The translations under genes and the position numbers were made by a program. 64,000 nt of DNA from UBA10438 sp964432155 (GTDB lineage Bacteria; Bacteroidota; Ignavibacteria; Kapaibacteriales; Kapaibacteriaceae). Shown here one piece after another: positions 54,613 to 63,951 of the stretch; position 1 is the first letter of the stretch, and each line of letters opens with the position of its first letter. Under the pieces are notes generated by a model. It was not told the DNA's origin. It searched no databases and worked only from the letters and a program-made list of their open reading frames with translations. The DNA lies in NCBI GenBank assembly GCA_964432155.1, contig CAYSMF010000005.1:1-64000 (forward strand). Reading direction: 5' to 3'.

Positions 54613-55575
54613 ATGATCATCCTAACAGGTGGTGCAGGCTTCATCGGAAGCTGCATGTTGGCCTCGCTCAACGCCGCCGGACGTGAGGATGTGCTTGTTG
54701 TGGACTCGCTGGGAACGGGAAGCAAGTGGAAGAATCTTGTAGACCGTACGTTCATTGGCATTGTTAGCAAACAGGAATTCAGGGACATGATGGCAGTCGG
54801 CGACGTCGAGGACGACGTCGATGCTATCATTCACTTGGGTGCATGCTCGTCGACGACAGAGACCGATGCCGACTACTTGTACGACAACAACTATCGCTAC
54901 AGCGTTGATGTAGCAGAGTTTGCCGCAGAGGTAGGAGCTCGGTTCATCTACGCGAGCAGCGCTGCAACCTACGGCGATGGATCACGCGGGTACGCCGATA
55001 CATCAACAGACCTCCGTCCGTTGAACATGTATGGCTACTCGAAGCATCTGTTCGATCAGTGGGTACGCAGCAATGGGCTTGATGCTTCCTGCGTCGGATT
55101 GAAGTTCTTCAACGTGTTTGGTCCGAACGAGTACCATAAAGGCCCCATGGCCAGCATGGTATCAAAGGCCGTGCACCAGATCGCAGACGCTGGATCGGTG
55201 ACGCTCTTCAAGAGCAATGATCCGCGATTCGGTGACGGTGGACAGATGCGCGACTTCATCTACGTGAAGGATGTCTGCAACGTGATGATGCAGCTGCTGG
55301 ATCGACACGATGTCAACGGCATCTTCAATCTCGGCACAGGCGTAGCTCGATCATGGAACGATCTGATGACGTCGGTATTCACCGCAATGGATCGTCCAGT
55401 GTCGATCAACTACGTTGAAATGCCAGACGGACTCGCCAAGCAGTACCAGAACTACACCCAAGCAGATATGTCGACGCTCCAGGCAGCAATGCCAGATGTC
55501 GCATTCGGCACCCTCGAAGAAACTGTTGCTGACTATGTCCGAGGATATCTCCTCAAGGACTGGCCGTATTTGTGA
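54613..55575 (+). CDS. hldD: ADP-L-glycero-D-manno-heptose-6-epimerase
   Basis: 320 aa short-chain dehydrogenase. NAD(P) motif TGGAGFIGS (5-13), SSAATYGDG with catalytic serine/threonine, and YxxxK at NMYGYSKHLFDQW. DLRPLNMYGYSK, FFNVFGPNEYHKGPMASM and DGGQMRDFIYVKDVC are the HldD signatures. Makes the heptose donor of the LPS core. Unusually sited between atpA and atpG, in the same orientation (gaps 15 and 29 bp). Confidence 0.93.
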   Translation: MIILTGGAGFIGSCMLASLNAAGREDVLVVDSLGTGSKWKNLVDRTFIGIVSKQEFRDMMAVGDVEDDVDAIIHLGACSSTTETDADYLYDNNYRYSVDVAEFAAEVGARFIYASSAATYGDGSRGYADTSTDLRPLNMYGYSKHLFDQWVRSNGLDASCVGLKFFNVFGPNEYHKGPMASMVSKAVHQIADAGSVTLFKSNDPRFGDGGQMRDFIYVKDVCNVMMQLLDRHDVNGIFNLGTGVARSWNDLMTSVFTAMDRPVSINYVEMPDGLAKQYQNYTQADMSTLQAAMPDVAFGTLEETVADYVRGYLLKDWPYL

Positions 55576-55604
55576 ACCTCAATTGACGAGAACGGAAGAA
55601 TCGG

Positions 55605-56486
55605 ATGGCAACCCTACGCGAAACACGTGACCGCATTACGTCGGTGAAGAACACGTCGAAGATCACCCAGGCGATGAGCATGGTGGCAACGGCAAAGCTG
55701 CGTCGTGCGCAAGATGCGATTACGGCTGCACGTCCATTCGCGCAACAAGTCCAGAAGATTCTGGGCAACCTTGCCATGGCCGACACCGAGTTCGTCCATC
55801 CATTCTTTGAGTCGCGCAAGACCGTGAGCTCGATTGCAATCGTTGCGGTATCATCCGACCGTGGTCTGTGCGGCGCGTTTAACACAAACATGCTCCGCGT
55901 GCTCTCCACGCGTATCGCTGCGTTGGAAGCCGAACACCCTGGCGTAACAATCAACGTTATTCCTGTCGGTAAGCGCTCGGTGAATGCAGCAAAGAAGGCA
56001 CCACAACCAGTTGTGCAAGAATTCAACGATGTGTTCGGTAAGCTCAGCTACGACACCGCTGTTGACATTGCAGAGCTTGTGTCAAGCGGATTCTTGATGC
56101 AGAACTTCGATCGTGTTGAAATCGTTTACAACGAGTTCGTCACGGTGATGCGTCAGGAAGTGCGTACAATGCAGCTTCTTCCGATTATCCCTGACACAAC
56201 AACAGAACAAACGAAGCAAAGCGTCGACTACATCTTCGAGCCATCGCGCGCAGATATCCTCGACACACTTCTGCCGATGTACATCAAGTTGCAGGTGTGG
56301 CGCACGCTGCTCGATTCGAACGCAGCGGAACACGCAGCGCGTCGTATGGCGATGGAAAACGCGACAACAAATGCACGCGACCTGATCAAGTCGCTCCAGC
56401 TGATCTACAACCGCGAGCGCCAAGCAGCGATCACGAAGGAAATGTTGGAAATCGTTGGTGGTGCAGAGGCACTCTCGAGCAACTAA
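55605..56486 (+). CDS. atpG: ATP synthase F1 subunit gamma
   Basis: 293 aa central-stalk rotor. N-terminal RITSVKNTSKITQAMSMVATAKLRRAQ and C-terminal RRMAMENATTNARDLIKSLQLIYNRERQAAITKEMLEIVGGAEAL are the conserved paired helices. SSDRGLCGAFN is the family mid-motif. Last ATP synthase gene here; no atpD/atpC follow, consistent with the split arrangement of Bacteroidota/Chlorobi. Confidence 0.97.
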   Translation: MATLRETRDRITSVKNTSKITQAMSMVATAKLRRAQDAITAARPFAQQVQKILGNLAMADTEFVHPFFESRKTVSSIAIVAVSSDRGLCGAFNTNMLRVLSTRIAALEAEHPGVTINVIPVGKRSVNAAKKAPQPVVQEFNDVFGKLSYDTAVDIAELVSSGFLMQNFDRVEIVYNEFVTVMRQEVRTMQLLPIIPDTTTEQTKQSVDYIFEPSRADILDTLLPMYIKLQVWRTLLDSNAAEHAARRMAMENATTNARDLIKSLQLIYNRERQAAITKEMLEIVGGAEALSSN

Positions 56487-56499
56487 CACGAGCAGTTAG

Positions 56500-57009
56500 A
56501 TGACCGACCGTCTACCAGTGATGTCGCGGCAAGGGGCTATCCTGGCCATCATCATGGTTGGCGTGATCTATGCATTGATCAACGTTGGTGCTACGTCCGA
56601 CGTCAATCCCTACGCTGCATCGTACCAGTCCCGCATCGGACTTTACGCAGAGAAGCGCGACTCACTCAACAAGCGTCGTCAGATGAGCGAGCGCATGTTT
56701 GCGCGCCACGTTGCCAACTATGAAATCCCGCAGTACATCGCACCGCGGCTACGTCCAACAGATACGTTGCTGCTGCCACCAATGTCGTATGGCAATCGGT
56801 ACATGCGTGATAACGCGTATTGGACCGATCCGCGGTTCTTCGCATGGATGGTAGGCTTCCACAACGTGATCCCATGGAACGATGTTGCACGTCGCTCACA
56901 AGCGAACGCATACATCGTGCTCGAACCCAATATGATTTGGATCGCACGACGCGGCAGTCGAAACGTCAATATTGATTCGTTGCTCAACGAATACGGACGG
57001 CAGCAATGA
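56500..57009 (+). CDS. Membrane-anchored protein of unknown function
   Basis: 169 aa, one membrane helix near the N-terminus (GAILAIIMVGVIYALINVGA, about 11-30) and a basic soluble part with RMFARHVANYEIPQYIAPRLRPTDTLLLPP and WTDPRFFAWMVGFHNVIPWN. No family recognised. It overlaps the next gene by ATGA, and both could make a two-part membrane system with the polytopic protein downstream. Likely periplasmic or extracytoplasmic. Confidence 0.7.
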   Translation: MTDRLPVMSRQGAILAIIMVGVIYALINVGATSDVNPYAASYQSRIGLYAEKRDSLNKRRQMSERMFARHVANYEIPQYIAPRLRPTDTLLLPPMSYGNRYMRDNAYWTDPRFFAWMVGFHNVIPWNDVARRSQANAYIVLEPNMIWIARRGSRNVNIDSLLNEYGRQQ

Positions 57010-58379
57010 ACACCACAGTATCACTCGTGCTAACGCTGCTTCTGCAGTTAGTATCAGGATTCGGTGTGATAGCGCTGCTACGTCCGCGTGTGACCCGGAG
57101 CATGGCTGTTCCCACCGCTCTGCTCGTTGGCATGTTCGTGCACACGGTGATGTTGTTCCTCGCGTCGCTTGCGTCGATCGAGATCACTCGAAGCCTCGGC
57201 ATGATCACTGCTGTCGTTGCTGCAGTGCTGCCGAATCTTGCATGGCCGCGTGTCGCTTCATGGTATGCAGAGTTGGTTCGCAAACCGTCATGGACGTTGT
57301 CGCTTGCTGACATTGTCACACTCAGCTTCGCATCATATCTCGCGTACGCAGCCTTCTGGGCCGCCTGGTACTGGCCTGTAACGCCGTTTGATGCCGTCGT
57401 TGGAATAGATCTCGTTGCCAAGACAGCCGTTGAAGATCACACGCTCGTCAACCGCGTGTTTACCGATCCATTCCTCTCGCAGCATCTTTCGAACCAGCCG
57501 TTCTACGCACCGTTTGCAATGCTCTTGCAGGTGCTCTACCGTCTTATGGGATATGCGCACGGACAGTTGTGGGTTCCGATTGTCGCCGTGTGCTTTATGT
57601 GGATCACATGGGTTGAACTCCGCCGCACGGCACATCACATGATTGCGAATGTGTTGTGGCTCCTTGTTCTGCTCACACCGGAAATGCTGGGCTACACATA
57701 CCTTGTGCAGACAGATTATCTGAATGCGGCAATGTTTGTTCCGGGCGTCGTGTTCCTGTGGCGCGCCATTCGTGAAGAAGATCGTGGATCACTCTGGATG
57801 TCGACTGTGTTCTTCGCAGCGGCATGCTGGTCGCGTACTGACGCGATTATTCTCGTGATGCTCGGTCTTACTGCAACGCTCCCACTTCTTGCACGTGCAA
57901 CGTCGTGGAAACGCGCCATCCAGACGTACGCAGTACAGTCGGTCGTAATGGTCGCAGTGTTTGCTGTGTGGCATGTGCTGTATTTCAACGCATATCTCCC
58001 TGTACGTCCATCGACGTCAGACCAACTCCTCGGGTTTGATGTTGCACGCGCGATGGGAGTAGCATCATCACTATTGACCAACGTGATTGCTGATGTTGAT
58101 TACTGGGGCTGGTTGTTTCTGATCTTCCCGATTGTCATCCTTGTCAACGCCGTACGCGAGCGTAAACTCGAGCCTGCACTTCCGCTAGTGTGGATCGGCA
58201 CGTTGATCCTCGGTTTCATCGTGATTGGTACAATCTTCAGTGCTGCCATTGTTGAGCAAACGCTCCGTCGTGGTATCTTCAAACTCATCCCGCTTATGGT
58301 GATTGCCATAGCTGGAACGCAGCTCGCAATGACTGCGTCACGAAATCTGACGAACTGGGAGGCAGGACGTACGTCCTGA
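57006..58379 (+). CDS. Polytopic membrane protein, GT-C glycosyltransferase-like
   Basis: 457 aa, about 11 membrane helices with two aromatic loops. Early loop GIDLVAKTAVEDHTLVNRVFTDPFLSQHLSNQPFYAPFAMLL recalls GT-C-type (ArnT/GT39-like) loops, but the usual D/E catalytic motif is not clear. A lipid-linked sugar transferase role is a guess only. Translationally coupled to the preceding small anchored protein. Confidence 0.6.
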   Translation: MNTTVSLVLTLLLQLVSGFGVIALLRPRVTRSMAVPTALLVGMFVHTVMLFLASLASIEITRSLGMITAVVAAVLPNLAWPRVASWYAELVRKPSWTLSLADIVTLSFASYLAYAAFWAAWYWPVTPFDAVVGIDLVAKTAVEDHTLVNRVFTDPFLSQHLSNQPFYAPFAMLLQVLYRLMGYAHGQLWVPIVAVCFMWITWVELRRTAHHMIANVLWLLVLLTPEMLGYTYLVQTDYLNAAMFVPGVVFLWRAIREEDRGSLWMSTVFFAAACWSRTDAIILVMLGLTATLPLLARATSWKRAIQTYAVQSVVMVAVFAVWHVLYFNAYLPVRPSTSDQLLGFDVARAMGVASSLLTNVIADVDYWGWLFLIFPIVILVNAVRERKLEPALPLVWIGTLILGFIVIGTIFSAAIVEQTLRRGIFKLIPLMVIAIAGTQLAMTASRNLTNWEAGRTS

Positions 58380-58386
58380 TGCGGTG

Positions 58387-59229
58387 ATGCCAAAACTGCT
58401 CTACATCCTTGTTGCTTCGCTGGGAACGTTTCTTGTTCTCATGACGGCGAGTGCATTGCTGTCGCGTTTGTTTGCTGCACGTTCGATCAAGCGATTGATC
58501 CGCACGATTGGGAAGAATGCGCTCCCGAATGTTTCTGCAGAACGCTTGCAGGGTTTGCCAGAGCCAATTCAACGCTACCTCCGCTATGCACTCAAAGACG
58601 GACATCCCAACATTCGCTATGCGGTGTTGCAACAACGCGCACGGTTTCGTCACGGACCCAACCGTCCGTGGTTTACGGTAACTGCTACCGAAGTACTCTC
58701 TGGTATGGAGCCCGGCTTTGTGTGGGAAGCACGTCTTCGTCACAACGCATTCTGGTGGCGCACAGCAACGTTGAGTTATGTCAACGGTGTTGGACACGGA
58801 CATGTGAAACTCTACGGTGCACTCACGCTTTCGGAATATGAAGGCAAGGAAACAGATGCGTCGATGCTGTTTCGTGTGTTGAGCGAACTCGTGTGGTTGC
58901 CGACAGGTCTGTTGCCAACAAAGACATTACGTTGGGATCCTATTGATGCAACAACAGCACGTGCAACAATCGTTGATGGCACTACCCGTGTGTCAGCAAC
59001 GGTGCATGTGAACGAGCTTGGTCAAATCGATCGCATCGTTACCAACGACAAGTATCGCGATCACAAGAGCGGATTTGAGCAAGCCACGTTTACGCTTGAA
59101 TGCAACGCGTATCAAGAAGTCGAGGGTGTGATGATCCCGACCGAAGTCAACTTTGTGTGGAATCTCGATAACGGCGACTTCGAATACGGTCAGTTCCGTA
59201 TCACACGCGTCCGCTACGTGTACGCATAA
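58387..59229 (+). CDS. Membrane-anchored DUF6544-like protein
   Basis: 280 aa from ATG 58387 (a GTG at 58384 precedes it). One N-terminal helix (LLYILVASLGTFLVLMTASALLS), then a mainly beta soluble domain: LPEPIQRYLRYALKDGHPNIRYAVLQQRARFR, GPNRPWFTVTATEVLSGMEPGFVWEAR, and FTLECNAYQEVEGVMIPTEVNFVWNLDNGDFEY at the C-terminus. Tentatively placed in the DUF6544 family by reading; function unknown. Converges on the synthase gene 13 bp away. Confidence 0.6.
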   Translation: MPKLLYILVASLGTFLVLMTASALLSRLFAARSIKRLIRTIGKNALPNVSAERLQGLPEPIQRYLRYALKDGHPNIRYAVLQQRARFRHGPNRPWFTVTATEVLSGMEPGFVWEARLRHNAFWWRTATLSYVNGVGHGHVKLYGALTLSEYEGKETDASMLFRVLSELVWLPTGLLPTKTLRWDPIDATTARATIVDGTTRVSATVHVNELGQIDRIVTNDKYRDHKSGFEQATFTLECNAYQEVEGVMIPTEVNFVWNLDNGDFEYGQFRITRVRYVYA

Positions 59230-59242
59230 CGCATACGCTGCA

Positions 59243-60169
59243 TCACGCGCCGCGTTGTGCGCGAATCCATGCTGCGGGAATCGACAGAATCTTTTGCGCC
59301 GTCGTTGTGCGTGCACGGCGTAGGAATACGTTATAGTCCATCGATTCAATCACGCGAAGAATCTTGCGGTAGTTCATGCTCATCAAGTAGACCGTCGTGC
59401 GACTGTCGCGCTCAAGCATCGGAACACCACGATCGGATGATGCGTAGTACGATTCGGCGCGATTGGTATAGTCGCGAATCAGTGCGTGCAGTTGCGGTGT
59501 CCATCGACGCGCCATGATGTCGTCTTCGGTTACGCCGTATGCATCAAGATCTGCAAGGGGCAAGTAGATACGTCCACGATCGGCGTCTTCTGCAACATCA
59601 CGAAGGATGTTGGTGAGTTGCATCGCAATGCCCAACTCGATTGCGTGCTCCAATGCTTCCTTCGATGAGTATCCAAAGATCTCCGACGTCATAAGACCGA
59701 CAACGGAGGCAACCTTGTAGCAATACACATACAACTCTTCGAACGTCTCGAAGCGTGTCACGATGGTATCCATCAGGACGCCTTCAATAAGCTCGTCGGG
59801 AAGATTCCGTGGAATGCGGTACGTCGCGAGTGTGTCTTCCCACGCCGTAAGAATGGCAATCTTCGTTGGATCGTCAGCACCTGACGATGGAAGATGTTCG
59901 CCAGCGTAGAGTGCATCAAGATCCTTGCGCCACTGCGCCACAAGCGTGACCGCATGATCGCGTGTCACGTCGCCCTGCTCCATTGCCACGTCAATCAAGT
60001 CGTCGACATACCGACAGAAGGCATAGACTGCGTAGCAAGCATTGCGCTTGTGCGGAGCGATGAAGTGCGATGCGAAGTAAAACGTTTTCGCGTGCGTGTA
60101 CGTCACGCGCCGGCATACTTCGTATGCATCAGCGATTGACGGAACATGTGTTGATGGAGCGTCGTGCAC
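59243..60169 (-). CDS. Squalene/phytoene synthase family protein
   Basis: 308 aa from GTG 60169 (a longer ATG frame at 60229 would run into the divergent radA start and is less likely). First aspartate-rich motif DDLID at 56-60 (FCRYVDDLID) and second DVAEDADRGRIYLP. TYTHAKTFYFASHFIAPHKRNACYAVYAF is the family N-terminus. Head-to-head condensation of two farnesyl or geranylgeranyl units: phytoene (carotenoid) or squalene (hopanoid) product undecided because no partner genes are in the window. Confidence 0.88.
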   Translation of the reverse strand: MHDAPSTHVPSIADAYEVCRRVTYTHAKTFYFASHFIAPHKRNACYAVYAFCRYVDDLIDVAMEQGDVTRDHAVTLVAQWRKDLDALYAGEHLPSSGADDPTKIAILTAWEDTLATYRIPRNLPDELIEGVLMDTIVTRFETFEELYVYCYKVASVVGLMTSEIFGYSSKEALEHAIELGIAMQLTNILRDVAEDADRGRIYLPLADLDAYGVTEDDIMARRWTPQLHALIRDYTNRAESYYASSDRGVPMLERDSRTTVYLMSMNYRKILRVIESMDYNVFLRRARTTTAQKILSIPAAWIRAQRGA

Positions 60170-60184
60170 GCGGAAAACATTCCC

Positions 60185-60192
60185 TAGCTTTG
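60185..60192 (+). promoter_or_regulatory. radA: TAnnTTTG -7 box before radA
   Basis: TAGCTTTG ends 23 bases before the radA ATG at 60216. The predicted leader contains GAGG as a ribosome-binding site. Confidence 0.42.
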
Positions 60193-60215
60193 GACGAAAT
60201 GAGGAACCAACAAGA

Positions 60216-61580
60216 ATGAAGATACGCACCGTCTATCGCTGTTCAAGCTGCGGACATTCGGCACCAAAGTGGATGGGTCGATGTCCTGGCTGTGGAACGT
60301 GGGAGTCTATGATCGAGGAAGTGGATGCCTCGTCTACGCCAAAAGGTGCCGCAGCTAAACGTCGCGCACAGGCTGCTGGTTCCGTGCTCTCAACGCCACT
60401 TGCTGATGTGCATGCAGATCAAGCGCAGCGAATTCCTACGGGAATGGTTGAGCTCGACCGTGTGCTTGGTGGTGGACTCATGCCGGGAAGCATCGTGCTC
60501 GTCGGTGGTGATCCAGGCATGGGCAAGAGTACACTTATGCTGCAGCTTGCTGCGTATGCTGGATCACTCGCTGCAGACCGTCCGTGTCTGTATGTAACTG
60601 GCGAAGAAAGCTTGCATCAAATCAAGCAACGCGCTGAACGACTCGCGATCACAACAACAGGTATTGTTGTTGCATCGGAGACAAGTGTCGAACGCATCGC
60701 TGCGTTGATTGAACACACAGCGCCATCGCTTGTTGTTGTAGACTCTGTGCAGACAATCACGACCGACGTGTTGGAGTCGTCTGCAGGAAGCGTTGCGCAA
60801 GTGCGCGAGTGTACATCGTTGCTTACGCGCATTGCAAAGCGCAGTGGTATTCCGATCATCATCATCGGACACGTCACGAAGGACGGCATGATTGCCGGAC
60901 CAAAGGTGCTCGAGCACATGGTGGATGCAGTGCTGCAGTTCGAAGGTGAAGGCACGTATTCGTATCGCGTGTTACGTGCACTCAAGAATCGTTACGGTTC
61001 AACGAATGAGCTCGGTGTGTTCGACATGACATCCACCGGATTGCGTGAAGTGCATAATCCGAGTGAAGTGTTGTTGAGTAATCGTAACGCAAGTGAACCC
61101 GGCACGGCAGTCGTTGCAGTCATCGAAGGAACACGTCCACTCCTGATCGAAGTACAAGCGCTTGTATCGCCAACGGGATTTAGCATGCCGCAGCGTGTCA
61201 GCACAGGATATGATGCCAAACGTTTGCAGATGATTCTCGCTGTGCTTGAAAAGCGAGGGGGCGTACAGGTACGACAAAGCGATGTGTTTGTCAATGTTGC
61301 TGGTGGTATCGCCGTGCAGGACCCAGCGATCGACCTCGGTGTGGCCGTTGCGATCACGAGTTCGATTATGGACAAACCAGTTCCCAACGGCGTGGCCTTT
61401 GTCGGCGAGCTTGGTCTCACCGGTGAGGTGCGTCGCGTGGCCTACCTCGAGCAACGCGTTTCGGAAGCGGTGCGCCTCGGACTTGACCAGATCTATGCGC
61501 CAAAGTCGGGTGATGCCAAGCTCTCGAATGTCGTCCCCGTTGAACGTCTTTCGCCAGTCCTCGCCGCATTGTTTGGGTAG
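60216..61580 (+). CDS. radA: DNA repair protein RadA (Sms)
   Basis: 454 aa. Four-cysteine zinc finger C9-x2-C12 ... C23-x2-C26, RecA-like core with Walker A GGDPGMGKST, RadA motif KNRYGSTNELG, and a C-terminal Lon-like domain (SVGGIAVQDPAIDLGVAVAI-like VAGGIAVQDPAIDL). Drives branch migration of recombination intermediates. Start 60216 is chosen because the zinc finger follows directly; longer upstream ATG adds 40 unrelated residues. Confidence 0.95.
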   Translation: MKIRTVYRCSSCGHSAPKWMGRCPGCGTWESMIEEVDASSTPKGAAAKRRAQAAGSVLSTPLADVHADQAQRIPTGMVELDRVLGGGLMPGSIVLVGGDPGMGKSTLMLQLAAYAGSLAADRPCLYVTGEESLHQIKQRAERLAITTTGIVVASETSVERIAALIEHTAPSLVVVDSVQTITTDVLESSAGSVAQVRECTSLLTRIAKRSGIPIIIIGHVTKDGMIAGPKVLEHMVDAVLQFEGEGTYSYRVLRALKNRYGSTNELGVFDMTSTGLREVHNPSEVLLSNRNASEPGTAVVAVIEGTRPLLIEVQALVSPTGFSMPQRVSTGYDAKRLQMILAVLEKRGGVQVRQSDVFVNVAGGIAVQDPAIDLGVAVAITSSIMDKPVPNGVAFVGELGLTGEVRRVAYLEQRVSEAVRLGLDQIYAPKSGDAKLSNVVPVERLSPVLAALFG

Positions 61581-61597
61581 GTTCGTAACTTGCCTGC

Positions 61598-62722
61598 ATG
61601 TTCGAGAAAGAGATTGACCGTGTTCGCAAGCAACTCAAGCAGCGACTCGACACGCGTCAACCAAGCATATCTCTCGCAGCCATTCTGGCAAACGCGAATA
61701 TTCACCCTTCGTATCGCGCCTTCTTCAAGGCCGAAGCGGAGTGGTGGCTCTATGAGGAGCGCGCACTGCGTGCATCGAATCCACGGTTCGATACCTCCTC
61801 GCCAGAGCTGCAAAGCGTCTTCCCGAAGCTCGATGAGCTCTACCTCGCGTCGGCCCGGTTCGACCACGAGGAGCTGAATGCAACCATCGATGCCGCCGTT
61901 AAGACGCGTCTGAACTTCCTGTGCCGTCCACGTACCACCCTGAAGTGGTTCGTGTACCGTGGAGAGCCCACAAAGCCCCTTCACGAGGTCCTGATGCGCC
62001 TCAACTACCTCACCGACAATGCCTATCTCCTCGAGGGCATACGTCAGTGGGCCGCCACGCGACCTGCCGAGGCCTCGTCGTACGAGATCCTCAGCGTGAT
62101 CGAGTTCGAGCGGATCGTCGAAAAAGTTGACAACGACGCCATTCTGGACCTCTCGCAGGACGAGTTCGTACGATTGTTGGACGGTTTATACGGGTTTTTC
62201 TACGAAGCCGACCCAAATCTGCCCTCGGAAGCCGTGCCCACCGAGGCCGTTATCATCTTCCTGGATGATAAGGGGGCTATCCCGATCTCCCAGGCCCTCG
62301 AACGTCTGCTCTACCGCGAGGAACTTCGCACGCTCACCCGTAGCACGCTCATCGACGTCATCGACGACGTAATTGCGTCGATCCCGAATGCGGAAGAACA
62401 ATATCGTCATCCCGAGGAGCGAAGCGACGAGGGACCCCCCGAGCAAGCAACCACGCGTCATCCCGAGGAGCGAAGCGACGAGGGACCACGCATCGCTGCC
62501 TTCCACGCGCAGCTGGATGCCTCGACCAAGGAACGCATCATCAAGAAGATCTTTTCACGGGATCACACCCAATTTGACCATACTGTGCAGGAGATCCTGC
62601 AGCGGCCAACGTGGCGCGAAGCTGCCGGAGAGCTCGACCGTTGGTTTGCGCGAAACGGTGTGGCGCCGGACAGTGCGGCTGCGATGGAATTTGCGCAGGC
62701 CATGCACAGGAGCTACCTATGA
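61598..62722 (+). CDS. Uncharacterised protein with REP-like repeat insertion
   Basis: 374 aa, helical, no signal peptide or membrane segment. MFEKEIDRVRKQLKQRLDTRQPSI, FRTRLNFLCRPRTTLKWFVYRGEPTKP and YEILSVIEFERIVEKVD are visible features; no family recognised. Residues about 269-297 are HPEERSDEGP copies from two REP-like repeats in frame. ATG 61598 lies 5 bases behind TAACTTG. Coupled by ATGA to obg, so it may act with ribosome/GTPase functions, which is inference. The C-terminal half continues normally after the repeat. Confidence 0.7.
   Translation: MFEKEIDRVRKQLKQRLDTRQPSISLAAILANANIHPSYRAFFKAEAEWWLYEERALRASNPRFDTSSPELQSVFPKLDELYLASARFDHEELNATIDAAVKTRLNFLCRPRTTLKWFVYRGEPTKPLHEVLMRLNYLTDNAYLLEGIRQWAATRPAEASSYEILSVIEFERIVEKVDNDAILDLSQDEFVRLLDGLYGFFYEADPNLPSEAVPTEAVIIFLDDKGAIPISQALERLLYREELRTLTRSTLIDVIDDVIASIPNAEEQYRHPEERSDEGPPEQATTRHPEERSDEGPRIAAFHAQLDASTKERIIKKIFSRDHTQFDHTVQEILQRPTWREAAGELDRWFARNGVAPDSAAAMEFAQAMHRSYL
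62405..62487 (+). repeat. Pair of 32-bp REP-like repeats inside a coding sequence
   Basis: 62405-62436 and 62456-62487 are identical, same orientation, 51 bases apart (17 codons), so both are translated in the same phase as HPEERSDEG. The core CCCGAGGAGCGAAGCG resembles widespread extragenic repeats linked to IS200-like (RAYT) transposases; I saw no other copy in the window. Confidence 0.85.
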
Positions 62723-63729
62723 ATTTCATCGATACGGCCTGGATTGAAGTCAAGGCCGGTGACGGCGGAGCGGGACATATCTCGTTCCGTCGGGAGAAGT
62801 ACGTACCCAAGGGTGGACCCGACGGTGGCAACGGCGGCAACGGTGGATCCGTGTATGTCGAGGCAGATCAACAGCTTGGAACGCTTTTGGACTTCCGCTA
62901 CACGCGCATCTACAAGGCCAAGGCCGGCGCGCGAGGGGGTCAGAGCAACTGCACAGGCAAGAGCGGCGACGATATCGTAATCCGTGTTCCGGCCGGCACT
63001 GTGGTGCGGGACCGCGAGACGGGCGAGCAGATTGCCGACCTTTCGGTGCACGGACAGCGTGTGCTGGTGGCGCAGGGTGGACGAGGCGGACGGGGTAACT
63101 CCGAGTTCGTGACGTCGGTGAACCAAGCTCCACGCATGGCCGACCCAGGAACTCCGGGCGAAGAGTGCACCCTGGAATTCGAGCTTAAGTTGTTGGCAGA
63201 CGTAGGGTTAGTTGGCTTCCCCAATGCCGGAAAGAGCACCCTGATCTCTGTTATCAGCGCTGCCAAGCCCAAGATTGCCGATTACCCATTCACTACGCTC
63301 GTGCCCAACCTTGGCATGGTACGCGTCGGTGTTGGCAGGTCCTTTTCTGTGGCCGACATCCCTGGATTGATTGAGGGGGCCCACGAAGGTAAAGGCTTGG
63401 GGCATCAGTTCTTACGTCACGTCGAGCGGACAGCGGTGTTGGTGTTTTTGCTGGACTGTACCAGTGAGGACCTTGGTGCCGACCTTGCCGTATTGAAGCG
63501 CGAGCTCAAGCAGTACAACCCACAAATGGCCAAGAAACAGTCGATTGTGGTGCTCAGCAAGCTCGATTTGCTTGATGAGGACGGCAGGAAGGCCCTCAGG
63601 GCCAATTCCTGGGTTAAACGCCATAAGCCAATGATGATTTCGGCGGTCGCACACGAAGGGCTCGACCCCTTGGTTGAGGCACTCTGGGGATACGTGAGCG
63701 CGTATCGTGCAGAAATATCAGGTACTTAG
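62719..63729 (+). CDS. obg: GTPase Obg (CgtA)
   Basis: 336 aa ribosome-assembly GTPase. Obg fold with glycine-rich loops (KAGDGGAGHISFRREKYVPKGGPDGGNGGNGGSVYV), G1 GFPNAGKST (near 166-174), G2 region DYPFTTLVPNLG, G3 DIPGLIEGAHEGKGLGHQFLRHVERT and a later TKLDL-like SKLDLLDE. No C-terminal OCT domain, as in many Bacteroidota. Starts overlapping the preceding stop; alternative upstream starts lie in that gene. Confidence 0.96.
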   Translation: MNFIDTAWIEVKAGDGGAGHISFRREKYVPKGGPDGGNGGNGGSVYVEADQQLGTLLDFRYTRIYKAKAGARGGQSNCTGKSGDDIVIRVPAGTVVRDRETGEQIADLSVHGQRVLVAQGGRGGRGNSEFVTSVNQAPRMADPGTPGEECTLEFELKLLADVGLVGFPNAGKSTLISVISAAKPKIADYPFTTLVPNLGMVRVGVGRSFSVADIPGLIEGAHEGKGLGHQFLRHVERTAVLVFLLDCTSEDLGADLAVLKRELKQYNPQMAKKQSIVVLSKLDLLDEDGRKALRANSWVKRHKPMMISAVAHEGLDPLVEALWGYVSAYRAEISGT

Positions 63730-63951
63730 CATTTCGTCTGATTTTTGGCACGGACATTGTTGAGCACACTCTGCCATGAAAGTGGGTTGGGATTTTGGGG
63801 GCTCGTGCTTCAGAACCGTCAACTTCGCGTTCATGGTGTGGAATCTATTTCACACCCTTACCACGATTCACATTTGATGACGATGGAAGCACGTTCTTAC
63901 CACATCTCTGGACTTCTGGGTTCGCGCTCCGCGGGTGCCCTGAATTTACCG

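Noticed and set aside
63777..63878. 33-codon frame after obg
   Set aside because: Too short, no promoter box or ribosome-binding site, no protein-like composition.
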